A stretch of 64,000 nt of DNA, from contig JAKUTK010000014.1 in assembly GCA_022448005.1 (NCBI GenBank), positions 38,332 through 102,331 on the forward strand, in the 5' to 3' direction. Made by a program: the position numbers and the translations under genes. Under the pieces are notes generated by a model that was given only the letters and a program-made list of their open reading frames with translations, ran no database searches and had not been told where the DNA came from. Source of the DNA: Pseudomonas sp. GTDB taxonomy: Bacteria > Pseudomonadota > Gammaproteobacteria > Pseudomonadales > Pseudomonadaceae. Shown piece by piece: positions 39,329 to 48,450 of the stretch; position 1 is the stretch's first letter, and every line of letters starts with the position of its first letter.

Positions 39329-40183
39329 ATGACCGCAAAACTGATCGACGGTAAACAGATCGCTGCCAATGTCCGCCAGCATATTGCCGGCCGGGTTGCC
39401 GAGCGCTCCAAGCAAGGTCTACGAGTACCTGGCCTGGCGGTGATTCTCGTGGGCACGGACCCGGCTTCTCAGGTCTATGTGGCGCACAAGCGCAAGGATT
39501 GCGAGGAGGTGGGATTCAAGTCCACCGCTCATGATCTTCCCGCTTCGACCAGCCAGGATGAACTCCTGGGTTTGATCGATCAGCTTAATGATGACCCTTC
39601 GATCGATGGCATTCTCGTGCAGCTTCCGTTGCCTAAGCATCTGGATGCATCGCAACTGCTCGAACGCATTCGTCCGGACAAGGATGTGGATGGATTTCAC
39701 CCCTATAACATCGGCCGTCTCGCCCAGCGGATGCCTTTACTACGCCCCTGCACACCCAAAGGGATCATGACCCTACTCGAGAGCACTGGCGTTGACCTAC
39801 ACGGCCTCAACGCGGTGGTGGTAGGTGCGTCCAACATTGTCGGCAGGCCCATGGCGCTGGAATTATTGCTGGCAGGCTGCACGACAACCGTCACGCATCG
39901 CTTCACCAATGACCTGGCTGACCACGTCAAGCGCGCCGATCTGATTGTGGTCGCGACCGGCATCACGGGTCTTGTCAAAGGTGAATGGATAAAGGAAGGG
40001 GCCATCGTGATTGATGTGGGAATCAATCGCCAAACCGACGGCAAGCTGGTGGGTGACGTCGAGTTCGATGTGGCCGTGCAACGTGCTGGCTGGATTACCC
40101 CGGTTCCCGGCGGCGTGGGCCCGATGACCCGTGCGTGCCTGTTGGAAAACACACTGCATGCCGCTGAACACCTGCATGACTGA
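39329..40183 (+). CDS. folD: bifunctional methylenetetrahydrofolate dehydrogenase/cyclohydrolase
   Basis: FolD, 284 residues, interconverts 5,10-methylene-, methenyl- and 10-formyl-tetrahydrofolate using NADP. Motifs: substrate/catalytic [13 protein letters not shown] with the conserved Lys, [23 protein letters not shown], nucleotide-binding [14 protein letters not shown] and C-terminal [19 protein letters not shown] predicted hairpin terminator follows directly. Confidence 0.98.
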   Translation: MTAKLIDGKQIAANVRQHIAGRVAERSKQGLRVPGLAVILVGTDPASQVYVAHKRKDCEEVGFKSTAHDLPASTSQDELLGLIDQLNDDPSIDGILVQLPLPKHLDASQLLERIRPDKDVDGFHPYNIGRLAQRMPLLRPCTPKGIMTLLESTGVDLHGLNAVVVGASNIVGRPMALELLLAGCTTTVTHRFTNDLADHVKRADLIVVATGITGLVKGEWIKEGAIVIDVGINRQTDGKLVGDVEFDVAVQRAGWITPVPGGVGPMTRACLLENTLHAAEHLHD

Positions 40184-40221
40184 AGCCTTCAACGCCTTCA
40201 CATAAAGCGCGTCTAGAGCAA

Positions 40222-40249
40222 AACGGCACCCTCGGGTGCCGTTTTTTTT
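40222..40249 (+). terminator. intrinsic terminator after folD
   Basis: AACGGCACCC, TC, GGGTGCCGTT, then six Ts: a perfect 10-bp stem with a T-run. The A-rich left flank also lets it serve the convergent ABC operon on the minus strand. Confidence 0.93.
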
Positions 40250-40263
40250 CCCATGGATCGCGA

Positions 40264-42003
40264 CTACCGCGCCTGCTCCCACGACTTGATCAGCTCGTCG
40301 TAGCTGACTGTCTGCCCTTGTGGTTTTTCATTGTCCAGTTTGGGTTTGGGCGACCCTGGCTGGCTCAGCCAGTATTCCGGGTCACGTGGTTCGTTCAGTT
40401 TTGGCCCACACTTCGGTTGCACCTTGGCGCGTTCCAGTCGCGCCATCATGGTGTCCTGCGCTTCGGCAAGTCCGTCCAGCGCTTCCTGAGGCGTCTTGTC
40501 GCCACTGGCCGCTTCGGCGATGTACTGCCACCAGAGCTGCGCCAGACGTGGATAGTCCGGCACATTGGTTCCGGTCGGTGTCCACTGAACGCGGGCCGGG
40601 CTGCGATAGAACTCAACCAGACCGCCCAGTTTTGGCGCGGCCTCGGTCATGGCGCCTGAATTGATATCCGACTCACGGATCGGCGTCAGCCCCACCAAGG
40701 TCTTTTTCAACGACACGGTTTTGGCCACGGTGAATTGCGCGTAGAGCCAGGCAGCCAGACGTCGCTGCTCCGGAGTCGAGTTCAGGAAGGTCCAGGAGCC
40801 CGCATCCTGATAGCCGAGCTTCATGCCCTCCTCCCAATACGGCCCTTTTGGCGACGGCGCCATCCGCCACTTCGGCGTGCCGTCTTCGTTCACCACCGGC
40901 AGACCCGGCTTGGTCATGTCAGCCGTAAAGGCGGTGTACCAGAAGATCTGCTGGGCGATGTTGCCCTGCGCAGGCACCGGTCCCGACTCGGAGAAGGTCA
41001 TGCCCTGAGCTTCGCGCGGTGCGTATTCACGCATCCAATCGACATATTTCTGCGTTGCATAAACCGCCGCAGGGCCATTGGTGGCGCCGCCGCGCGCAAC
41101 GCTCGAGCCGACCGGGTGGCAATCCTCAACGCGGATGCCCCATTCGTCAACGGGCAAACCGTTTGGAAGCCCTTTGTCGCCTGCGCCCGCCATCGAGAAC
41201 CAGGCATCGGTGAAGCGCCAGCCAAGCGACGGATCCTTCTTGCCGTAGTCCATATGGCCGTAGACCCGCTGCCCGTCGATCTCCTTGACGTGTTTGCTGA
41301 AGAATTCAGCGATGTCTTCATAGGCGGACCAGTTCACTGGCACACCAAGCTCGTACCCGTAGCGCTCTTTGAACTGCTTTTTCAGTTCAGGCCGCTCGAA
41401 CCAGTCAGCACGAAACCAGTAGAGGTTGGCGAACTGCTGGACCGGCAGTTGGTAGATCTTGCCATCCGGACCGGTGGTGAACGAGATACCAATGAAGTCG
41501 TCCAGATCGAGTGTCGGGAGTGTGTAGTCCTTGGCCTCACCCTCGATCATGTCGCTGATAGCCACGGCCTTGCCATAACGGAAGTGCGTGCCGATCAGGT
41601 CCGAGTCGTTGATGTAGCCGTCGTAGATATTTTTGCCAGACTGCATCTGTGTCTGCAGCTTCTCGACGACATCGCCCTCCTGCATCAGATCATGCCGCAG
41701 CTTTATGCCAGTGATTTCACTGAACGCACGGGCCAAGGTCTTGGACTCGTATTCGTGCGTGGTGATGGTTTCCGAGGCGACGTTGATTTCCATGCCGCGG
41801 AACGGCTCGGCCGCTTTGATGAACCAGCGCAGCTCTTCCATCTGCTGCTCAGGCGATAGGGTCGACGGATTGAACTCTGATTCGATCCATTTCTTCGCCG
41901 CATCTTCATAGGCATCGGCCCAAGCCGATCCTGAAATGCCGGACAACGTCAGCAGGGCCGCGAGCGCCATGCCATGTCGGGTGTTGTTTTTATTCTCGAA
42001 CAT
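40264..42003 (-). CDS. ABC transporter substrate-binding protein, glycerol/polyol type (GlpV-like)
   Basis: A 579-residue periplasmic solute receptor, larger than common sugar receptors and like R. leguminosarum GlpV in size and operon order. Signal peptide about residues 1-29 (ending SGSAWA-DAYED). The long protein carries an extra N-terminal helical stretch (ESEFNPSTLSPEQQMEEL). Start ATG 42003 with GGAGG 5 bases upstream; a GTG two codons earlier is less likely. Last gene of the six-gene operon. The glycerol substrate is inferred from operon likeness and not shown by the sequence. Confidence 0.85.
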   Translation of the reverse strand: MFENKNNTRHGMALAALLTLSGISGSAWADAYEDAAKKWIESEFNPSTLSPEQQMEELRWFIKAAEPFRGMEINVASETITTHEYESKTLARAFSEITGIKLRHDLMQEGDVVEKLQTQMQSGKNIYDGYINDSDLIGTHFRYGKAVAISDMIEGEAKDYTLPTLDLDDFIGISFTTGPDGKIYQLPVQQFANLYWFRADWFERPELKKQFKERYGYELGVPVNWSAYEDIAEFFSKHVKEIDGQRVYGHMDYGKKDPSLGWRFTDAWFSMAGAGDKGLPNGLPVDEWGIRVEDCHPVGSSVARGGATNGPAAVYATQKYVDWMREYAPREAQGMTFSESGPVPAQGNIAQQIFWYTAFTADMTKPGLPVVNEDGTPKWRMAPSPKGPYWEEGMKLGYQDAGSWTFLNSTPEQRRLAAWLYAQFTVAKTVSLKKTLVGLTPIRESDINSGAMTEAAPKLGGLVEFYRSPARVQWTPTGTNVPDYPRLAQLWWQYIAEAASGDKTPQEALDGLAEAQDTMMARLERAKVQPKCGPKLNEPRDPEYWLSQPGSPKPKLDNEKPQGQTVSYDELIKSWEQAR

Positions 42004-42045
42004 ACACACCTCCTTTGGGTTTTTCGGAGGGATGAACCCGAAGGC

Positions 42046-42318
42046 TCAGCCCCAGCGCATCACTGCAAACAACCAGACGAGAGACAGCGCGGACGCTATC
42101 CAGATGCTCCAGTCGGTCAGGCCGATCAGCAGAAGATGCCAATAGGCGCTGCCCAGAAGTCCAATAAACAGTCGATCGCCGCGCGTGGTGATGATGGGCA
42201 GAAAGCCTTTACGCGGCAGACAGGGTCGCCGCAGTTCCCATGCGCTCATACACGCCAGCATCAAGCCGATCACAGCGAAGAAGACTGCTGTAGGGGTGGT
42301 CCAGGCCATCCAGCTCAT
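42046..42318 (-). CDS. small membrane protein DUF2160 (GlpU-like)
   Basis: A 90-residue inner-membrane protein with hydrophobic segments at about 8-24, 48-68 and 70-87, and motifs WTTPTAVFF, TTRGDRLFIGLLGSAYWHLLLIGLTD. Found with glycerol-type ABC operons; a role in transport is unproven. The ATG at 42318 has AGGAG 7 bases upstream; the frame opens further upstream, inside the neighbouring permease gene. Confidence 0.85.
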   Translation of the reverse strand: MSWMAWTTPTAVFFAVIGLMLACMSAWELRRPCLPRKGFLPIITTRGDRLFIGLLGSAYWHLLLIGLTDWSIWIASALSLVWLFAVMRWG

Positions 42319-42328
42319 CTGCGATCTC

Positions 42329-43129
42329 CTATACCCGGCCAAGGGCAAAGCCCTTGGCGACATGATTGCGAACAAACCAGATCACCAGCATGCCGGGCAG
42401 AATCGTCAGCACACCGGCAGCCGCCAGAACGCCCCAGTCGATCCCCGATGCCGAAACGGTTCGTGTCATCACCGAAACGATCGGCTTGGCGTCAACCGAA
42501 GTCAGCGTGCGCGCCAGCAGCAACTCCACCCAGGAAAACATGAAGCAGAAGAAAGCCGTGACGCCGATGCCTGAACCAATCAGCGGAATGAAGAGCTTCA
42601 CGAAGAATTTCGGAAAGCTGTAGCCGTCGATGTAAGCCGTTTCATCGATTTCCTTGGGTACACCGGACATGAACCCCTCAAGAATCCACACCGCCAATGG
42701 CACATTGAACAGGCAATGCGCGAGTGCCACGGCGATATGCGTGTCGAACAGCCCGATCGATGAGTAAAGCTGAAAGAACGGCAACAAGAAGACGGCCGGT
42801 GGCGCCATCCGATTGGTCAGCAGCCAGAAGAACAGGTGTTTGTCACCGAGAAACCGAAACCGAGAAAAGGCATAGGCGGCGGGCAGCGCGACGGCCAGCG
42901 AAATGATCGTGTTCAGGCACACGTAATACAGAGAGTTGATATAGCCGCTGTACCAGCTTCGGTCGGTGAAGATCACCCGGTAGTTTTCCAGCGTGAACCC
43001 CTGCGGCCAGAGCGTCAGCCCACCGAGAATCTCGGTGTTGCTCTTGAACGACATGTTGATCAGCCAGTAGATCGGCACCATCAGAAACGCGATGTAGACG
43101 ATCAGTACGACTCGCTTGCGCAGGTTCAT
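42329..43129 (-). CDS. ABC permease, MalG/GlpQ-like
   Basis: A 266-residue inner-membrane permease with about six membrane helices and the EAA-type loop that contacts the ATPase (EIDETAYIDGYSFPKFFVKLFIPLI). The ATG at 43129 is preferred to the in-frame ATG at 43156 because GAGGG lies 8 bases upstream of it and it clears the previous stop by 10 bp. Second permease of the importer. Confidence 0.9.
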   Translation of the reverse strand: MNLRKRVVLIVYIAFLMVPIYWLINMSFKSNTEILGGLTLWPQGFTLENYRVIFTDRSWYSGYINSLYYVCLNTIISLAVALPAAYAFSRFRFLGDKHLFFWLLTNRMAPPAVFLLPFFQLYSSIGLFDTHIAVALAHCLFNVPLAVWILEGFMSGVPKEIDETAYIDGYSFPKFFVKLFIPLIGSGIGVTAFFCFMFSWVELLLARTLTSVDAKPIVSVMTRTVSASGIDWGVLAAAGVLTILPGMLVIWFVRNHVAKGFALGRV

Positions 43130-43139
43130 CAGCAGACCC

Positions 43140-44003
43140 TCATTTTTGATCGCCATGGGTCATGGCCGTGTAGAACAACCAGGACACCAGCAGGATGATC
43201 AGGAAGTAGATCAGCGAGAACGCTGCAGCCGGCCCCAGATCGAACTGGCCGACCGCCATTTTGGTCAGGGTCTGGCTGAGGAAGGTCGTTGCATTGCCCG
43301 GCCCACCGCCGGTGAGCACGAAGGGCTCGGTATAGATCATGAAGCTATCCATGAAGCGCAACATCACGGCGATCAGCAGCACGCTTTTGAGCTTGGGCAG
43401 CTGTATGTAGCGGAACACCGCCCAGCTCGACGCCCGGTCGATGCGAGCCGCCTGGTAGTAGGCATCGGGAATGGCTCGCAGGCCCGAGTAACACAGCAGC
43501 GCGACCAGCGATGTCCAGTGCCAGACGTCCATCACCAGCACCGTCAGCCAGGCATCCCTTGTATTGGATGCATAGTTGTAGCTGATGCCCAGCTCGCGAA
43601 GGCTGTAACCCAGCAAACCGATATCCGCGCGGCCGAAGATCTGCCAGATGGTTCCCACCACGTTCCATGGAATCAACAGCGGAATCGCCATCACGATCAG
43701 GCACAGCGAAGCCCAGCGCCCACGTGTCGGCATCGCCAGCGCGACCGCAATCCCGAGCGGAATTTCGATCAACAGTACGCAGCCCGAAAAGATGAACTGC
43801 CGCAACAGAGAATCGTGCAGCCGGGGATCATTGAGTATCTGTCGGTACCAATCCGCGCCAACGAAGAAGCGTGTCGAGGAGTCGAAAATGTCCTGCACCG
43901 AATAGTTCACGACGGTCATCATCGGTAGGATGGCGCTGAAGGCGACCAGCAGGAAAACCGGCAGGACCAGCCACCATGCGCGATTGTCATGAGTCTTGGT
44001 CAC
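43140..44003 (-). CDS. ABC permease, MalF/GlpP-like
   Basis: A 287-residue permease with about six helices and the EAA loop (IPDAYYQAARIDRASSWAVFRYIQLPKL). Start is a GTG at 44003 that overlaps the upstream ATPase stop (GTGA) and follows GGAGG. It forms the membrane channel with the MalG-like permease. Confidence 0.9.
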   Translation of the reverse strand: MTKTHDNRAWWLVLPVFLLVAFSAILPMMTVVNYSVQDIFDSSTRFFVGADWYRQILNDPRLHDSLLRQFIFSGCVLLIEIPLGIAVALAMPTRGRWASLCLIVMAIPLLIPWNVVGTIWQIFGRADIGLLGYSLRELGISYNYASNTRDAWLTVLVMDVWHWTSLVALLCYSGLRAIPDAYYQAARIDRASSWAVFRYIQLPKLKSVLLIAVMLRFMDSFMIYTEPFVLTGGGPGNATTFLSQTLTKMAVGQFDLGPAAAFSLIYFLIILLVSWLFYTAMTHGDQK

Positions 44004-45097
44004 GGCAGCTCCTCCACCAGCTTGTCGTCGGCGTAAAGCATCAACCACTGCGCCGGGAAGCCCACCCAGGCCTCACCTTTCGGAACCGCTTGATCCTCGG
44101 GCAAGCGCGCCTTGATCAGATGCCCTTGCAGACGAAGCGTGAGGATCTTGTAGGTGCCCAGATCCTCGACGCGTACTGCCTCGGCCTGCACTGCGCCAGC
44201 ACCTGGTTCCTCGCTGACCTGAACGAACTCGGGACGGATGCCAATCTGCAGGCGACTTGTAGCCAAGCCCGGGAGGCGCGCGGCCAACGCACCCGAAAGC
44301 GGGAGGTGCAGGCCATTGAAACCGACCCCTCCGTCCTGGGCATCCACCTCGATAAGGTTCATCCCAGGGCTGCCTACAAAATAACCAACAAAGGTGTGCT
44401 GGGGCCGCTCGAAGAGTTCTCGCGGCGTGCCGAACTGGACAATCTGCCCGCCGTACATCACTGCAATCTTGTCAGCGAACGTCGACGCCTCCAGCAGGTC
44501 ATGCGTGACGTAAATCATGGTGATATTGAACTGCTCATGGATCTGCTTGAGCTTGCGTCTCAGCTTCCACTTGAGATGTGGATCGATGACAGTAAGCGGC
44601 TCGTCAAAGAGGATCGCCGAGACGTCGTCCCTGACCAGGCCCCGCCCCATAGAGACCTTCTGCTTCTCATCGGCCGTCAGGTTGTGAGCTTTTCGTTTAA
44701 GCAGTGGGTGGAGGTCCAGCACCTCGGCAATTTCATGCACTTTGCTGGTGATGCGCGCCTCGGCAATGCCTTGATTGCGCAGCGGGAAGGCCAGATTGTC
44801 GAAGACGGTCATGGTGTCGTAGACGACCGGAAACTGAAAAACCTGGGCGATGTTGCGTTGCTGCGGCGTCAGGGTGTTCACCTTGCGCGTATCGAACAGC
44901 ACCTCGCCCTCGGACGGGCTGAGCAATCCCGAGATGATGTTGAGCAAGGTCGACTTGCCGCATCCAGACGGACCCAGCAGCGCATAGGCACCGCCCTGCT
45001 CCCACACGTGGTCCATCTCACGGATCGCATAGTCGGCAGCGCTCTGTGGCTGGCTGCTATAGCTGTGCGCAAGATTCTGCAAACGAATTTCTGCCAT
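44000..45097 (-). CDS. ABC ATPase with degenerate signature motif (GlpT-like)
   Basis: A 365-residue ATPase of the MalK/UgpC type with a C-terminal regulatory domain. Walker A GPSGCGKST, Q-loop VFQFPVVY, Walker B AILFDEPL and switch His YVTHDLLEA are canonical. The signature motif is not LSGGQ but LTADEKQKVSMGRG. It pairs with the ATPase of the neighbouring gene, which has the LSGGQ but lacks the switch His. ATG at 45097 with GAGG upstream; the frame opens earlier, inside the upstream gene. Confidence 0.88.
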   Translation of the reverse strand: MAEIRLQNLAHSYSSQPQSAADYAIREMDHVWEQGGAYALLGPSGCGKSTLLNIISGLLSPSEGEVLFDTRKVNTLTPQQRNIAQVFQFPVVYDTMTVFDNLAFPLRNQGIAEARITSKVHEIAEVLDLHPLLKRKAHNLTADEKQKVSMGRGLVRDDVSAILFDEPLTVIDPHLKWKLRRKLKQIHEQFNITMIYVTHDLLEASTFADKIAVMYGGQIVQFGTPRELFERPQHTFVGYFVGSPGMNLIEVDAQDGGVGFNGLHLPLSGALAARLPGLATSRLQIGIRPEFVQVSEEPGAGAVQAEAVRVEDLGTYKILTLRLQGHLIKARLPEDQAVPKGEAWVGFPAQWLMLYADDKLVEELP

Positions 45098-45107
45098 AAC
45101 GATGCCC

Positions 45108-46190
45108 TCAGCCGCGTCGAGACGGTGCCTGGGCCAGCCGGCCCGAGGCATCGAAGACGAACAATTTGTGAGTCGGGATGTAGACGCGGATCGGCGAATC
45201 GACGTGATAGTCGTGAACGCCTTGCAGGTGCAGCACCAGGCTGAGGTGTTCGTTGCGCACATGTAGAAAGGTTTCCGAGCCGCTGATTTCTGCCAGCTCG
45301 ACTAGGCCGGACACTTCCAGATCATCGTCATTGGACGGCACCAGGCCGATATGACTGGGCTGAATCCCGAAGCGGTACTCGCCCTTGTCCAATCCACTCA
45401 GGTCGCTGTTGAGCGGAAAATGCATGCGGTCTTGAAAACTCACCTCGTTCGCCGCGATCCGCCCGGGTACCAGGTTGATCGGTGGCTCGGAGAACAGCTC
45501 GGCACTGAGCACTTGGCTGGGGCGGTGATACACCGCTGACGTCGGTCCGCTCTGTATCACTCGACCTTCATGCAAAACGGTTGCGGTCCCGCCTAGCGCG
45601 AGAGCCTCGTTCGGCTCAGTGGTTGCGTACACCGCGATACTGCGGCGAGTCTTGAACAGCTCGCGCATCTCCTGACGGAGCTCTTCGCGCAGTTTGTAAT
45701 CGAGGTTTACCAGCGGCTCGTCAAACAGGACCAGATCGGCGTCTTTAACCAAGGCTCGCGCCATTGCAGTTCGCTGCTGCTGCCCCCCGGAGAGCTCCAA
45801 TGGGTGTTTTTGCAGGAAGGCTTCGATGTGCAACATCTCGGCGGTCTCGCGCACCTTTCGTTCGATTTCCGCTTTACCCACACCGGCCTGCCGCAACGGT
45901 GACGCGATGTTCTCGAATACGGTCAACGTCGGGTAGTTGATGAACTGCTGGTAAACCATCGACACATTGCGCTTGCGTACCGGAACCCCAGTTACGTCAG
46001 CGCCGTTCATTACGATTCGCCCCCGGGTCGGCTTGTCGAGCCCCGCCATGAGCCGCATCAACGAGGTCTTGCCCGACAGGGTTCGACCGATCAGCACATT
46101 GAACGAGCCGGGTTCGAAACTGAGGCTGGCGTCGTCGATATGCAGCTGGCCATCGACGGTTTTGGTGACGTGTTCCAGGGTGAGGGACAT
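45108..46190 (-). CDS. ABC ATPase lacking the H-loop histidine (GlpS-like)
   Basis: A 360-residue MalK-like ATPase, first gene of the operon. Walker A is GRTLSGKTS, signature LSGGQQQR, Walker B LVLFDEPLVNLD. At the switch (H-loop) position the sequence is YATTEPNEAL, so the catalytic His is replaced by Thr. ATG at 46190 has AGGA 7 bases upstream. A sigma-54 promoter (46225-46240) and TGAACA array (46295-46352) lie directly upstream. Confidence 0.88.
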   Translation of the reverse strand: MSLTLEHVTKTVDGQLHIDDASLSFEPGSFNVLIGRTLSGKTSLMRLMAGLDKPTRGRIVMNGADVTGVPVRKRNVSMVYQQFINYPTLTVFENIASPLRQAGVGKAEIERKVRETAEMLHIEAFLQKHPLELSGGQQQRTAMARALVKDADLVLFDEPLVNLDYKLREELRQEMRELFKTRRSIAVYATTEPNEALALGGTATVLHEGRVIQSGPTSAVYHRPSQVLSAELFSEPPINLVPGRIAANEVSFQDRMHFPLNSDLSGLDKGEYRFGIQPSHIGLVPSNDDDLEVSGLVELAEISGSETFLHVRNEHLSLVLHLQGVHDYHVDSPIRVYIPTHKLFVFDASGRLAQAPSRRG

Positions 46191-46224
46191 GCCGCATCCT
46201 TCTAGTTGTTATGGAAGGATCCAG

Positions 46225-46240
46225 AGCGATATCCATGCCA
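46225..46240 (-). promoter_or_regulatory. sigma-54 promoter of the glycerol-type ABC operon
   Basis: On the minus strand TGGCATGGATATCGCT matches the -24/-12 consensus TGGCACG-N4-TTGCW: GG and GC separated by exactly 10 bases (GG at 46239-46238, GC at 46227-46226), with C to T and T to C mismatches. Predicted start near 46214, about 24 bases before the first ATG of the operon. Confidence 0.75.
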
Positions 46241-46294
46241 GCTACGCTGTACCGCTCTAGCGCGGGGCCCTCTGCGCAGACTGCAGTTGTTAAG

Positions 46295-46352
46295 TGTTCA
46301 AAATGAACATTTCTGAACATTGACAGTGAACAAAAATGAACAAGACTGTTCA
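46295..46352. promoter_or_regulatory. six-copy TGAACA/TGTTCA array, candidate activator binding sites
   Basis: TGTTCA at 46295, TGAACA at 46304, 46314, 46327 and 46337, and TGTTCA at 46347. Spacings of 9, 10, 13, 10 and 10 bases put most copies on one face of the helix. TGTTCA-AAA-TGAACA at 46295-46309 is a perfect palindrome. The array is 80-140 bp upstream of the predicted sigma-54 start, where enhancer sites lie, and also upstream of the divergent activator gene. Confidence 0.75.
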
Positions 46353-46409
46353 TGGCACCGACTGCAGCAAACATCAAAACAACAAGAACATGCAGCGATA
46401 AGAGGCAAC

Positions 46410-48281
46410 ATGGCCAACCCAGCCCAGCCCATCTCACACCAGGCTCTGGTAGAAGGTTCCTGGAGCCGTTGCGAACGCTACGGACTGAACCCACTCAGCA
46501 TTCCAAGCTTCGGCGACCCGACGGAGCGAGACGTCAGTGCGCTGCTAGAGCGTCAGCGAAACCTGGTCTACACCACACAGCGCGAAGTACTTCCTTATTA
46601 CGAGAACATCCTTTCGAATTCGAGCTGCCTGATCCTGCTGGCGGACAGTGCGGGTCAACTGCTCGAGTCCTGGGGGGACCGGCGCTTCGTCGAGCCTGCG
46701 CAGCAGAGAGGATTCAAGCCGGGCGCCAGCTGGATGGAGCGGGATACCGGGACCAATGCGATCGGCACCGCCTTGGCCAGCGGGCAGGCGGTACATATCC
46801 AGCGAGACGAGCACTTTCTCAAGGCCAATCGTTATCTGTCCGGCGCGGCGTCACCTATCTATGACGCACAACGCCAGCTGATCGCCGTGCTCGACGTATC
46901 CAGCGACAGCTACCTACCGCCGTCGCACACGCTGGGCATGGTCAAGATGATGAGTCAGTCGGTGGAAAACCGCCTGATCCTCAACCTGTTCCGCGACGAC
47001 TATTTTCAGCTGACCTTCAACACCGGCCAAGACAATCTTGATAGCCAATGGGCCGGCTTGCTGGTTTTCGACGAGTCCGGGTTGATCGTCTCCGCCAATC
47101 GCCGGGCAGACAATCTGCTTGGGTTAGCACTTACCCGGAGCCGCATCGACAGGCTGTTCGACGTTCCTCTGCAGCAGCTGCTCAGTCAGCCGGAAGATCA
47201 GCCGATGCTGCTACGAACAACCGGCAATCACCGTTTTCATGGCCTGGTTCGACGCCCGCAAAAGCCCTTGGTCCAACCTCGTGATTTCCGGAATACAGCA
47301 ACCAAACCCGCGCGCACCCTGGACCTTGCAAGCATCGACCAAGGCGACCCGCAGGTTCATAAGGTAATTGGCCAGGCGCAGCTCATGCTGGAAAAGGACA
47401 TTCCGATTCTGGTCAATGGGGAAACGGGCGTCGGCAAGGAAGTGCTGGTCAAAGCACTGCATGCTGCCAGCTCAAGGGCAAACGCTCCGTTGATCGCTGT
47501 TAACTGCGCGGCGATTCCCAGCGAGCTGATCGAATCCGAACTCTTCGGCTACGAAAAAGGCGCGTTTACCGGCGCACATCAGAAAGGAAGCCTCGGCCTG
47601 ATCCGCAAAGCAGACGGTGGCGTGCTGTTTCTCGACGAGATCGGGGATATGCCGCTGAGCTTGCAGGCGCGCCTGTTGCGCGTCTTGCAGGAGCGAAGCG
47701 TTCAGCCACTGGGCGGTGGAGAGCCCTATCCAGTCGACTTTCGATTGATCTGTGCAACCAACCGTTCGCTGCGCAAGGAGGTTGAGAGTGGTCATTTTCG
47801 TCAGGACTTGTTCTATCGGGTCAGCGGCCTAAGCGTTGAACTGCCACCCCTTAGAGCGCGCCACGACAAGCATGCGCTTTTCCAGCAGATATGGGAGCTG
47901 TACCGGGAGCCCCAGCAGTGGGCAGGGTTCAGTCCAGAAGTTCAGCGCGTGCTGCATAGTCACCCTTGGCCGGGAAACATCCGCCAGCTAAGCAGTGTTG
48001 TGCAGGTTTCGCTGGCATTGGCTCAGGATCAACCGATCCGTATGGAACATTTACCGGATGATTTTCTTGCTGATACGGACTTAAGGCCGACGAACCAAAG
48101 CAATGCCGGGCCGTCTCTGCCGACAGGCACGATGCCATCGCTTCCGATAGCTGCGAATGAGCCGCTCCGGGCACAGTTCGAAGCCTGTCGCGGCAACGTT
48201 TCGCACCTGGCGCGGCATCTCGGCGTGAGCCGTAACACCCTATACAAACGCTTGCGTGCCGAAGGCCTTTATCCAACATAA
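46410..48281 (+). CDS. sigma-54-dependent enhancer-binding regulator, AcoR-like (GAF, AAA+, Fis)
   Basis: A 623-residue activator: N-terminal GAF/sensor region (about 1-310, with FGDPTERDVSALLERQRNLVY and MERDTGTNAIGTAL typical of AcoR), AAA+ domain (Walker A GETGVGKE, sigma-54 contact loop ESELFGYEKGAFTGA, Walker B GGVLFLDEIGDM, arginine region) and a Fis-type HTH at the C-terminus (GNVSHLARHLGVSRNTLYKRLR). The ATG at 46410 has an AGAGG site 6 bases upstream; an earlier in-frame start lies inside the TGAACA array. Divergent from the ABC operon and probably its activator, sensing a small alcohol or polyol. Confidence 0.9.
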   Translation: MANPAQPISHQALVEGSWSRCERYGLNPLSIPSFGDPTERDVSALLERQRNLVYTTQREVLPYYENILSNSSCLILLADSAGQLLESWGDRRFVEPAQQRGFKPGASWMERDTGTNAIGTALASGQAVHIQRDEHFLKANRYLSGAASPIYDAQRQLIAVLDVSSDSYLPPSHTLGMVKMMSQSVENRLILNLFRDDYFQLTFNTGQDNLDSQWAGLLVFDESGLIVSANRRADNLLGLALTRSRIDRLFDVPLQQLLSQPEDQPMLLRTTGNHRFHGLVRRPQKPLVQPRDFRNTATKPARTLDLASIDQGDPQVHKVIGQAQLMLEKDIPILVNGETGVGKEVLVKALHAASSRANAPLIAVNCAAIPSELIESELFGYEKGAFTGAHQKGSLGLIRKADGGVLFLDEIGDMPLSLQARLLRVLQERSVQPLGGGEPYPVDFRLICATNRSLRKEVESGHFRQDLFYRVSGLSVELPPLRARHDKHALFQQIWELYREPQQWAGFSPEVQRVLHSHPWPGNIRQLSSVVQVSLALAQDQPIRMEHLPDDFLADTDLRPTNQSNAGPSLPTGTMPSLPIAANEPLRAQFEACRGNVSHLARHLGVSRNTLYKRLRAEGLYPT

Positions 48282-48392
48282 GTTTGCTGGGAGGTGAGCG
48301 CCCCACAAAAGGGGAATGACCGAACCGAGGCGCCGAAGGCGCCAGCAGGATGCCTGAGCGATTATCGCAGAGAACCCTACAGACAACGAATG

Positions 48393-48430
48393 AAAAGACC
48401 GCATTCAGGCGCGTGCAGCCTGAAATGCGG
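48393..48430 (-). terminator. terminator after cysS
   Basis: On the minus strand CCGCATTTCAGGC and GCCTGAATGCGG pair with one bulged base around TGCACGC, followed by TCTTTTC. It lies 20 bp after the cysS stop. Confidence 0.85.
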
Positions 48431-48450
48431 CCTGTAACTGACGGTGCGCT

